From Glandiceps talaboti (Eukaryota > Hemichordata > Enteropneusta > Spengelidae), in the NCBI RefSeq assembly GCF_964340395.1, contig NC_135566.1, positions 2,048,501 through 2,112,500 of the forward strand: a stretch of 64,000 bases of DNA. The letters run 5' to 3'. The translations under genes were made by a program, and so were the position numbers. This document shows positions 42,248-54,200 of the stretch, in pieces. Numbering within the stretch: the first letter of the stretch is position 1; each line of letters starts with the position of its first letter. Under the pieces are notes generated by a model. It was not told where the DNA came from. It saw only the letters and a program-made list of their open reading frames with translations, and searched no databases.

Positions 42248-42793
42248 ATGGAAGATTTTATTGATGAAAGTGCATGGGACGAAGTTGGTGCAATAACAAG
42301 CAAAGGAAAAACTGCGTCCTTTTGGAAAGCGATCGAAATCTGGCTACAAAAACCACACGTTGTGAACAGACGACTCTGTGGCACTGCAGTTTTGTATCGG
42401 ACAATTTTGCCATATGGAGTTGCATTGACGTTTCTACGACAAGAGCGAATACTTCTTGTTTGTGAAAGTTTGACCAAGGAATCCCTAGAGACGAACCATC
42501 TCCTTTGCCCTCGAAGTTATGACGGGCAAAAACAATCAGAAAACGATGATGATGTAACATGTAGTAACCATGGCAATGGACGAGACGTGGAATTTTGCAT
42601 AAGAAAGTTATTACCAAAACAGTTGGACAGAAACCAAGCGATAAATGAGTGTGTCATTTTAGGTAAATATGTAGCTGCAATTATTTCTCTTTTTAGTATT
42701 TCAGGAATTGCTTTTAAAAATATTTTTGTGTACATGTTGAATATTATTTTTATTATTTTTTAAAACTTTATTACAGACTCTAAGCCCATTTTG

Positions 42794-42839
<46 letters not shown>

Positions 42840-44866
42840 AAATGTACATAGTACAAATGACTTCATGCATGGAGCTACTAAAAGTCAGGACTTTAGTTCT
42901 GACATCATACAAATGACTTCATGCATGGAGCTACTAAAAGTCAGGACTTTAGTTCTGACATAGTACAAATGACATTATGCATACATGCGCATGTCCATTG
43001 CCCACCCACTTCTCCAGAGAAGGAAAGGGGCGATGTCAGAATTAGTCCCAACATACTCCATCAGCAAGCAGTTCATGTGAACTATATCTAGAGATGGAAG
43101 TTTCTGAAAATCTTTTATCTGAAAATGTAAAGTAAGTAGGCTAGAACTTTTAAACTCAGAGGTAAATATGTGTAGATATTTGTTAAGAAATTTATCACTC
43201 CAGATAATCATTAACAAAATTCAATAAAATTCATTTTGTTGGTTTATATCTTTTTTAGACAAAACTCTGAAAGTTGCAACGTTTTTATCTTTTCAAAAGT
43301 CAAAACCTGATGTGGAGAGTATACCTTCTATTGTGTATGCGTACAAGATATCATTTATTGAAAGTGATGATGATAATTCCTGTGCAAGGTAAATAACAAT
43401 GTATATTGATCTTTTATTTGATATTTGTGTTTTAGCTCGTACATCTTTATTCTCTTTCAATTTGAATAATTAATCATCAGTTTCTTGAAACCACCAATTC
43501 TCAATATTGGTTAAAGAGGAACGCCACTCCAGGAAATTTTCATCAACTTTGGGTTCTGAAAAGTCATTTCATGATTTCACATCACATAATTTTTACTCAG
43601 GATGGGTAAAGAATTGAATAGTGATGGTGACAGGCAGTATTATGTTTGTACATAATACTGACATATTCTGATACATACCTGAGTAATCTAATAAAGTGTC
43701 TTCCTCAATTCCTAGAGTGCAACTATGTGTGCATGACAACAAACAAGAGTTTATCAATGGAGTGACCAACCCTACATCATGTTGGCTTCTACAGCAACTT
43801 ATTCCTAAACTTGTACGTTGGATGGAAGTAAGCGATCCCAGTACGCCTGTCAGTAATAAGTCAGTATTAGACATTGAGAAATACACTACACTGTACCAGC
43901 AACTCAAACAGAAATATGGCCCGGATATGATCAGAGTAAGTATGGCATAAGTACATTGTACACTAGACTAAATGATAATAATAATGATAATCTTTATTCA
44001 TTCAAATAAATTTGGACATTTGTTGAATGGTCTGAATGTCACCACTGAGCAGCACCCTAATGCTCTTGTGTTGAAAAATAGAAAGAACTGGAGTACCCAG
44101 AGAAAACCTGCATTGTTTGGCAGGGTCACCCTTCTGACGTACAGACCTGGTTAATTTTAAATCAAACCCAGCTGGCACCAGGTGGGTTTGAACCAAGGTT
44201 GCCATGGTAAGAGGCATATGAGCTGACCACTTGGCCTCTGACAACCTGACTGATGGATTCATCGTTGAGGGCGCTCTACACTTCTGTTGGTTGGTGTAAG
44301 TGACAGCATTGCGTGGCATACAAACAATGATGTATCCATCAATCTAATTCATAATTGTACAGTAACCTTCCCTCTAAAATAAGGAATTGCTCAAAATGGG
44401 TGGATTTGGTTACTATTTGAATAATATTTTTTCAAGGGATTGAAAAGTCACTGAAAAGAAAAATAAGTTGTTTTGGACCTAAATTATGCATTGTATTTTG
44501 AGTAAGCAATGTTTTCACTATGAGTATATTTAGTGGAAAAAACAGACTAGCAAAAATGATGAAAATGAAATCAACATACTGTAGTACTTGTTCATTGATC
44601 ATTTTTCCCTCTCTGTCGTTTACTCTGAAGGTTTGGCCAGAGAATACTGATCCACAAAAGTTTGTGTTTGAGGACATTGCCATAGCAACATACCTATTAT
44701 TACTATGGGAACAAGAACGAGAGGAGAAACAGCTTTCCAAGAGGCAGTCTTTTGTAGATCTTGGTTGTGGCAATGGTTTGTTGGTACATTTACTTAACTC
44801 AGAAGGGGTAAGTAGCAGTGATATCACACTCACATACATCACATATACACATCACCACACACATCA

Positions 44867-44916
<50 letters not shown>

Positions 44917-44932
44917 GCATATCCACATAACA

Positions 44933-44994
<62 letters not shown>

Positions 44995-47900
44995 TCTTGT
45001 ACACTCACGTGACATATATCATAACATCATACACTCATCACACACAAAAAAACATACACATACATACATGATACATAGGTGAATTCAATCCATAAGGAGG
45101 AAATAAAAATATTCATTAAAATGTTATGAGTGTTAGACATTGCTGTTAGCAAAAACTAACTAACATTTTTATGGTGCATAGACATGTTTATGGTCATAAG
45201 TGTCAGCTTGTTTGTGTCTTGCGCAGCATCCTGGTAAAGGTATCGATGTTAGGAAAAGAAAGATATGGGATTTATATGGCTCTAATACACATCTTGAAGA
45301 GACCACCATCACTCCATCAGATACATCATTATTCCCCGACTATGATTGGTTAATTGGTAACCACTCTGATGAACTAACGCCATGGATACCAGTCATTGCT
45401 GCTAGGTAAGGAGGTTAAAGGTCACATGTGAAATTGCCTGAGCTGATTAGATACTAGTAGTTAAATATGTATCAGTTACGTTTGTAGATCACTGTAAGTA
45501 TGACAAACTATGATAGTGCAGCAGGGCTATCTTGAAGGTAGTGTAGCATACTATTTGTGGTAATACCACCTATTATAATACCACTGGGCTATCTTGAAGG
45601 TAGTGTAGCATACTATTTGTTGTAATACCAGCTATTATAATACCACTGGGCTATCTTGAAGGTAGTGTAGCATACTATTTGTGGTAATACCAGCTATTAT
45701 AATACCACTGGGCTATCTTGTAGGTAGTGTAGCATACTATTTGTGGTAATACCAGCTATTATAATACCACTGGGCTATCTTGTAGGTAGTGTAGCACACT
45801 ATTTATGGTAAAACCAGCTATTGTAATACAACTGGGCTATCTTGAAGGTAGTGTAGCATACTATTTATGGTAATACCAGCTATTATAATACCACTGGGCT
45901 ATCTTGTACATGTAGGTAGTGAAGCACACTATTTATGGTAATACCAGCTATTATAATGCCACTGGGCTATCTTGAAGGTAGTGAAGCACACTATTTATGG
46001 TAATACCAGCTATTATAATACCACTGGGCTATCTTGAAGGTAGTGTAGCACACTATTTATGGTAAAACCAGCTATTGTAATACAACTGGGCTATCTTGAA
46101 GGTAGTGTAGCATACTATTTATGGTAATACCAGCTATTATAATACCACTGGGCTATCTTGAAGGTAGTGTAGCATACTATTTATGGTAATACCAGCTATT
46201 ATAATACCACTGGGCTATCTTGTACATGTAGGTAGTGAAGCACACTATTTATGGTAATACCAGCTATTATAATGCCACTGGGCTATCTTGAAGGTAGTGT
46301 AGCATACTATTTATGGTAATACCAGCTATTATAATGCCACTGGGCTATCTTGAAGGTAGTGTAGCATACTATTTGTGGTAATACCAGCTATTATAATACC
46401 ACTGGGCTATCTTGAAGGTAGTGTAGCATACTATTTATGGTAAAACCAGCTATTATAATACCACTGGGCTATCTTGAAGGTAGTGTAGCATACTATTTGT
46501 GGTAATACCAGCTATTATAATACCACTGGGCTATCTTGTAGGTAGTGTAGCACACTATTTATGGTAAAACCAGCTATTATAATACCACTGGGCTATCTTG
46601 TAGGTAGTGTAGCATACTATTTGTGGTAATACCAGCTATTATAATACCACTGGGCTATCTTGAAGGTAGTGAAGCACACTATTTATGGTAATACCAGCTA
46701 TTATAATACCACTGGGCTATCTTGTACATGTAGGTAGTGAAGCACACTATTTATGGTAATACCAGCTATTATAATGCCACTGGGCTATCTTGAAGGTAGT
46801 GTAGCATACTATTTATGGTAATACCAGCTATTATAATGCCACTGGGCTATCTTGTAGGTAGTGTAGCATACTATTTGTGGTAATACCAGCTATTATAATA
46901 CCACTGGGCTATCTTGTAGGTAGTGTAGCATACTATTTATGGTAATACCAGCTATTATAATGCCACTGGGCTATCTTGTAGGTAGTGTAGCATACTATTT
47001 GTGGTAATACCAGCTATTGTAATACCACTGGGCTATCTTGTAGGTAGTGTAGCATACTGTTTTATGATACTACAAGCAAAGACTATGATTGCACCCTTGT
47101 TCTTGTTTCAGATCCAGTTTTAACAACCGTTACTTTGTATTACCGTGCTGTTTCCATGACTTCAATGGCAAGTTTAAAAGGACAAATGCAGGACTACCTC
47201 AGTACAGAACATATCTTAATTACATTATGGACATTGGTAAGGTGTGTGGATTTCAAGTCATTGAAGACACTATGAGAATTCCATCCACTAAAAGGGTAAG
47301 TTGTCATGTGGAAACAAATACAAAATTGTATAGTTGAAAGGTTATTGGACACTCTGACCATATGATTTGGTACACATACATATCAAACTGTTATGTATTT
47401 GATGCCCCCTTCTGTACTGATCATGTCCATACAACAAAAATGTGTCCTTGCTCTGGAATCATACTTTATATTAGCTCCAAACTCAGATTTACCTATGACA
47501 TGTGACATATGATAAGTCTACGCGAAATATGATAACAGCTGAAGGAGGCTGAGTGATTTAGCTGGAATATATTACATCAATTATTTATGCTTGGAGTTCA
47601 GAATTAATACAGAAACATGTCCATAGTTATAATATACTATAGAATGAATTTCATATTTTTTATCTGTATATTACCTTGATTTTTCTAACATTTCATTCTT
47701 TCTCTGCCTGCCCCTCCCCTCCCCTATCGTGTACACAGGTATGTCAAATAGGTTCTATACGGACATATAATATTGAAGAACACAGACATGTTGAAAGTCG
47801 CATACAGGAATTCATTAGTCAGAGATGTCAACAGGGACTATCATCAGCACATCTGATGAAATCACTTGGTTCAAAACATTGCCATCCTGGTCATGTATCA

Positions 47901-49223
47901 TGTGACAGCCAGGAAAACAGATGTAGAGAAGACTGCAAGGATGTGTCACCTGATTATCATGTGACACACGACTGCCAAGATATGTCACCTGATAGGCATG
48001 TGACGCATGATTCTGAACATTGTCCAAGTGAATCAAGTGACATTGATGTTGTCAGTAAACTCTGTGACAAGATGGAATCTCTAGATACAGTGGGCATTCA
48101 AAAACAAACAAATGATAGTGGATTGGGTGCAAGCTCCACTGCCAGTTGGGTGGAAAATTTTCAACCAAGAAGTCAGACAGAAGTAGTTAGAAACTGCTCA
48201 GCTGTGGACTATGCCTTGAGAGATCATATCACCAATACTATTGCCAACACTTTGATAGAGCTGCGAGGGAGAGAAGACAAGATAGAAGTGAAATGGGAAG
48301 ATGGCAATACAATATACTGGAATAAAGGAGGTATGTGAATTAATCTACAGTATGTTAATATATACACATTGTAAGGAAGGTTAGACTTTAGCCACTGGTA
48401 ACTAATTATCTAGAGTTGTAGACACACTTGAAGACACGTTTTCCCGAAAGCGTTTCTACCAGATATAAGGCAAAATTACTGGATTGTAATTGAGGCAGCA
48501 CTTACTTTTGGGGTTGTACCTAAGGCACGGTTTCAAAGATAACAAAATCAAAATTTCAATTCATTCATTTTTGTATCACATATCCAATCACTTGGGGTGG
48601 GGGTGGGGGGGTTGCTCAATAATTACTTCACAGCTACAATTGCAAACAAGAATTTTACAATGATAAACACATGGCATGGAATTGAAATACAGGCTTTATG
48701 AGAATAATTGTGTAACTTGTGTACATTGTATATTTGTTATTTCTACTTCCAGGTAAACTACCATTACCACAGGTTGCAGCAATGTTTGATCATTCTATAC
48801 TTGGACAATTAAAGAATGAATGTGGTGGACTGCAAACATTACTCAGAAACAGTCATCAAGTGTTCCAAGGTAAGTTTACAGTGCAAAGTATGTCCACCCA
48901 GATACTCTCCAACAGTCATCGAGTGTTCAAGATACTTCATTATATCTCTTATTACATTTGCAGTCATTGGTGGTGTGGTCCAGCTACGTGATTGGTCAAG
49001 AAAAGAACCAATCAGGAAACATAAAACAAAGGCAGGGAAGGGAAAAACCAATAACCCAATGAAATCACACAGTACAGTTGCAAAAGACCCAGTACGACTC
49101 CACAAGACAAAGTTATGTTGGTTTTATTCAAATCATCCTGACAGCTGTCCTAGATCAGCTGAGACCTGTCAATTTGCACATGGTGAAAACGAATTAAGAG
49201 AAAGACCTAGCTTTGACAAATAA
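42248..49223 (+). CDS. TRMT44: tRNA (uracil-2'-O-)-methyltransferase TRMT44 (METTL19), 9 exons, complete
   Basis: SAM-dependent enzyme, orthologous to yeast Trm44, which methylates the 2'-O of U44 in tRNA-Ser. Exons: 42248-42662, 43259-43388, 43716-43935, 44631-44807, 45227-45405, 47112-47295, 47739-48330, 48753-48869, 48964-49223. The sum is 2274 nt (757 aa, the human length). Evidence: [20 protein letters not shown] near the N-terminus, SAM motif [16 protein letters not shown] (D298-G304), [34 protein letters not shown], the [14 protein letters not shown] motif, a divergent insert in exon 7, [16 protein letters not shown], and a C-terminal CCCH zinc finger (C723, C733, C740, H744). The start is the first ATG in the frame with this family N-terminus. 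Convergent with RAD51C. Confidence 0.94.
42797..42836. repeat. (AT)n microsatellite, TRMT44 intron 1
   Basis: About 20 perfect AT units. Confidence 0.95.
42838..42975. repeat. ~60-bp tandem duplication, TRMT44 intron 1
   Basis: ACAAATGACTTCATGCATGG, AGCTACTAAAAGTCAGGACT and TTAGTTCTGACAT occur twice, with a third partial start at about 42964. Confidence 0.9.
43971..44247 (-). mobile_element. tRNA-derived SINE, near full length
   Basis: Read on the minus strand it begins GGTTGTCAGAGGCCAAGTGG (A box AGGCCAAGTGG, 44227-44239 region), CCTCTTACCATGGCAACC and GGTTCAAACCC (B box, 44184-44194). A unique body with GTGCTGCTCAGTGGTGACAT and a 3' ATTATCATT-type tail follow. Polymerase III internal promoter boxes plus a short-repeat tail define a SINE. 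It lies in TRMT44 intron 3. Confidence 0.8.
44851..44992. repeat. (CA)n microsatellite, TRMT44 intron 4
   Basis: Interrupted CA repeat with CACCACA, CGCACGCA and ATACACA interruptions. It gives open TH or VC dipeptide frames on both strands, which are not genes. Confidence 0.95.
45510..47062. repeat. ~61-bp minisatellite, ~25 copies, TRMT44 intron 5
   Basis: Units contain GGGCTATCTTGAAGGTAGTG, TAGCATACTATTTGTGGTAA and TACCAGCTATTATAATACCA. Variants (GAAG or GTAG, ATTTGTGG or ATTTATGG, an extra TACATG) recur in the same order, pointing to amplification of multi-unit blocks. It fills nearly all of the 1.7-kb intron. Confidence 0.95.
48841..48936 (+). repeat. Two-copy duplication of the TRMT44 exon 8 3' end
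   Basis: Exon 8 ends ACTCAGAAACAGTCATCAAG, TGTTCCAAG at 48869. The intron repeats ACTCTCCAACAGTCATCGAG, TGTTCAAG at 48904-48931 (period 63). The copy's donor is mutated from GT to AT. Confidence 0.85.
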
Positions 49224-50735
49224 TAGGATATACTGGTTGCATCTGTAGTAATATCTCGAAGTCAGTTTTTTCCTGGTGTTGACAAACCTCGTTACTTGTA
49301 CCATAGGAATCCTTCAGCCAATACAAATTTACATAATGTATTTACAGTCTTCAGCTGATGAAAATCAATTTCTTATTACATTATGTCAAAATATATTTAG
49401 GTTATGATTGTAAACCTAGGTATTTACAAACCTTGTCACTTCCACTGTACATGTAGGAATCCTCCAAGAATACAAGTGTACTCCAGTCAGTTCATATTTT
49501 ATAAATTTTACATAATGTATTGTCTTCAGCTGATGAAAAATCAGTTTCTTGGCACCATAAAGACTAATACACAACTTCAACTTTTTAGCCTACAATGGTA
49601 GTCTTTCCAAATTTACATAACCCCCCCTCAAAAAATTATAGAACATGTGTTATAATCATGGGGGGGGGGGGGGGGGGCCTCGGTTGTTTACCTATTCTGC
49701 AGTGCCCTTTGCTAGTCCTTACCAGTTTATTGAGAAGTCTGTAATTTGAAGTACACTTCATTGGTACTTTCTCAGTATTGTTCTACTGCATCAAACAGAT
49801 CTCACAGCAACAACAAATAAATAAATAATCAAGTCATACCAGAATTGTAAAAAAAAATCATGTATATTTATTATTTACAAAGACCTTTCTGATACTTCTG
49901 TGAAATAAAAGTCAACTTTGCATTTTGAACTTTCAATGTATGTTGTATGTCTGTAAAATACTTCAAGAACAACTCTAGAAGGCCCAGAGTCAGATTAACA
50001 TTGAAAGTTAGGTAAGAAAAACAGTTTTCTGGCAAAACTATAAAAAAAGTTTGTCATGAACAGAAGTAGGATACATGTAATTCTTATGCCTCCACTGGTA
50101 GTATAATACCACAACATGGGACTGAAACCCTGGCCATGAACAAGGTCACTGCAAATACCAGCATGGGCATCATGTACAGTGATTATCAGGCATATGGTAG
50201 AATTGGTAACTGTTGTCATTGTTAAACAGACTGTAATGACTAACAGAGAGTTTTAAAATGTATGTAATTACATCACTCGGTCTGCTTGTGTGTTCACACT
50301 ATTGTTGATACAGAAGTCCATAACATATTTGAAGAATATGGATCACTCTTTGTGGTTATTTTTTCAAAATTTTCTGATATCAACATTTTTGCTGATGTTG
50401 AAAGTCTTTCTATTAATTCATGTTGTCTCCATTACACTTACTGAGGTAGATTGTAGGATGGTCAGAAAGCAATACCACTCTCTCACAAACTGGGGAATAC
50501 TTGCATGATCAGATAGCAATCTCTTACAAATAAAAGATGTAACACACTGGCAGAGTTTATCACAAAATCCAACCATATACTATAGACCCTCCACCAATGT
50601 TGGTAGAGGGTCTACGCACATACATAGCATGTACCATCACCAATTCACTCTCTTGTTTAGTTTCTAAGACCGAGATCATCTCATGATTGTGCTGTCCTGT
50701 TCTAATCATACCCCATCATGTTATATGTGATCGAT
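49224..50735. other. Convergent 3' UTR zone of TRMT44 (+) and RAD51C (-)
   Basis: Plus-strand AATAAA occurs at 49816-49821 and 49904-49909. The minus-strand AATAAA (TTTATT on plus) at 49867-49872 is the nearest clear RAD51C signal, so the two transcripts probably overlap at their tails. It includes a diverged ~150-bp duplication (49270-49385 and 49420-49550, sharing TCTTCAGCTGATGAAAA), a run of 18 G near 49662-49677 and a small hairpin at 50583-50612. Confidence 0.5.
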
Positions 50736-51170
50736 TCAGTCATCGGGTCTTAGTCGCTTCCTTGGGTTAAAACTTGAAGATAGTTCATTATCTCTGTCAT
50801 GCTGAATGCACTGCTGTGCTGTTGGTAGATGTTGTGTGGTGACTGGTAGTTGTTCTGTGGTAATGTTCTGCTGTGTTGGATCCAGACAGGCACTTCGTAT
50901 ACCATTCATCTGCATTCACAAAATGAAAGGAACACTTTCTGAATTGCTAGTAACATAAATTCTTTGAGTAACCAGATATCTTTTTTAAAATGGTTTCTAA
51001 ATCAAACTAAGGACAGGTATTCTTCCAAATTATACTTCAGACAATGTGGTAAGTAGATCTCCTGAGCAGCAGTTTTACATGTATAACCAGATTCACTTGC
51101 ATACATAGGTACGTACTGTCACACAGATACCCATACATCTGTACACATACACATACACATACACATGCAC

Positions 51171-51207
<37 letters not shown>

Positions 51208-54200
51208 AAGAAAATGCATTTGTGCAAAACACACACAGACAAATACAAAAAAATATATTGTAAAAGTTGTATCCACACACTGATATGTGTAAACTCTTCG
51301 TTAAACACACATACACACCAGTACACACATGAACACATATCCTATTGAGCTAAAGGCTTTTCCTTCTGAAAGAAGTTCATATTCAGGAAGAATCTGCCAA
51401 TGGTAGATGTACATACTGTTATTTGATAAGGTATAGTGGCGTCCTTTCTGCTTGGTGATTTGTATAATCTGGCATACCTGTAAACAAAGGACAAAAATAA
51501 GATTTCACAGTGCTGTTTCAAATGATATGGTGCAATTTTTACTCAGGTGCAGTAAATAAAAAGATTACAATATAGTGGGTGTATACATACACAAGTGCAA
51601 AAAAATGGCCTAAAATTTTGAAATATAGAATGTATATACAAATAATCAACACATTCATAGAATTATTAGTTTTAGATCTGTTCAGGCTATTGTAAGACTG
51701 ATCAACTTTATGTACAGGAATACTCTCTCTATACTAATCCAATCTCATTATTTTGCAAGAATGAAATTTCTTGTCAGACCCTGCACAAGTCAAGCTGATG
51801 CATGTTAAACAGTAAAAGAAGTTCATCTTCCAAGACACGTGATAACAGCCCATTGTATATGTAGTCAACCCCTGATATGTCAGCAAAAATTTGGGAGCCA
51901 CTTCCAAAAAATTATTTGACTGTGACTAGAAATTTTCATTTGAAGTTAATTATAGCGAGGTATGTGTTCTTTGGTTTCATGGGACATGTCTGTTAGAACA
52001 GCATGTATACATTATCAAAGTTTGTATGGAGATGTTACGGTAACTGTATTTGTTACTAACCTTTGGTTGTTTTGCCAGAACAAGACAACTCTGATGGTAC
52101 TAGCATGACCCCAACTCTCTCCCAAAGCAGGTGCTAGATGGGATTGACCTTTGCCCTCTGATGCTATCTTTGTTGTCATCTGATTGGTCAGAACAACCTG
52201 CAAGTTTAAGAAAGCATTATGTCCTTGGACAATGTCTGGTGTGAGGCATAATAGGACATCAGGAAGTATACTACTACTTAGTACTGATTGTGTTATCAAC
52301 TCATCTGTTAACATTCCATGTACTATCAATTCATTTCAAAAACAAGAAGTTTTGCGTAGGTTCAAGACCCCAATAACAGAGAATGGAAATCTATTGAAAT
52401 TTACATAGAATTTCACACTCTGTACTCTAATTTCGGTAAGTATGCCTGGTGAAAATACCTGGGGAACTTTGTTATATTTCACACACTGATGATCACTATA
52501 GAGGGCAGTGTTCATGAGAAAGGTCCATTTATAAACTCATGGATGTCATTGAAGTCTTGACTGCAGTGTTATATCTTGTGGATGTCATCAAAGATATGTC
52601 TTATGAGGGCACTGTTTATAGTAAAGGTCAATTTATGTAAAATCAGTTTCATGTAAGCTGTCTCTAGGGGGCACTGTTTATTGGAAAGTTCCATCCACAC
52701 ATATCAATGTCAATACTTACAGCTAACTGGTACTGTGACGCCATTCGTATCAAATTCTGTGCCAAACCATTCAGAAGTCTTGTCCTTAATGCCATGTCAT
52801 CAAAATTGTGTCTAAAATGGAAGGCAATGCTGTCTACCACTACCAGTTTTATCTACAAAACAAACAACATGATAGATTATGTGTTGTAATATGTTGCTGT
52901 ACAAACTGTGGTGATGAATTGATGGTAGCTAACAACTCTATATGGACTATGTCTTGTACCACATACCTTATGTTGTTGTACAAACTCTGGTAATAAATTG
53001 ATGGTAGCTAATAACTCTATATAGTCATTGCATCTAAACACATAGATACCAGACAGTATACTTTCCACTGTAAACATTTTCTGGGCTTCTTTTTGTTCTG
53101 AAATGACAAAGGAAAGCAAAAATTTCAAAATAAAGTTTTCTGAACTTTTTATTATATTATATTTCACTCCCACCCCCCCCCCCACCCCCCATCTGCACCC
53201 CACCCCATTACATGATAAATCACCTCTATCCATCAGAATCATAAATGGTTTAAACCAAATACAACATTTATACATGCATACGAAAAGGGAACCCACTTTT
53301 GGAGTTGTCATTTCATTTTCTATGAAAGTTTCAGTTCTGTATGAACTCTACCCTTCATGAAGCATCATCCAATGTGAAAACTTGCCTGACAATATTAATA
53401 TTTACGGCCCAGATGAGTTTTACGGACCGAGGTTATACAGTGGAAGGGTCTGTCCAACTTTAGGAGGGCCAATAAGCCATACTATTTGTCTATAAAACCT
53501 ATATCCAGACTGTAAAGATGTTATCATATACTCTATGTTGTGACACAGAAATATCCCATAACCACAATTGAGAGGGAAACATTATTTTATGCTCAAAAAT
53601 GTAAAGATATTGAGATAAAAATAAAAAACAAATCACTGAGTGAACAGATATCAACAAGTACACAACTTACCATATTTGGGGAAAGTGTGCAAGGGTGTGA
53701 TATGGAAAATTAATACCTGGAATCGATGTGTGGTCTATACTTTGTATATGATAAGAAGTAGTGATTACCTGGGGTGTTTTCCAGTTGTGTGATATGCTGA
53801 CAATGTGATACTGTGCCTTTAGCGATATCCATAACTCTTTGTACCATAAAACTACCTTCAGTATCAATGTAAACAGCTTCACCCTCTACACCAGCAAATA
53901 GTGATGGTATTTGTACATCCACACACAGCTGAATACTGAAATTGTAGGAAAATATAAGGTACTAGAGTAGGAGTAAAGTAATGCAAAGGTGAGTGTAGAG
54001 TCAAGAAAAAGTCCTGTCTCGATTTACTGCTATCAACGTAAGATTTGGGGTGATAAATAGCACCTTGACAACATACTGGACTTTGAAGTCTTGTAAAGAA
54101 GCCCTACTGTTCGGCTACTTTTGTGGTGATGACTTGATATTCATTATACAACATTGCCATCTCTTATTTTCACATATACACCGACATTGACACTCAAACC

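Noticed and set aside
52877-53311. 144-codon continuous minus-strand frame as a single RAD51C exon
   Set aside because: It reads past the exon 4 donor into the duplicated segment out of frame; homology to RAD51C stops at the donor at 52967.
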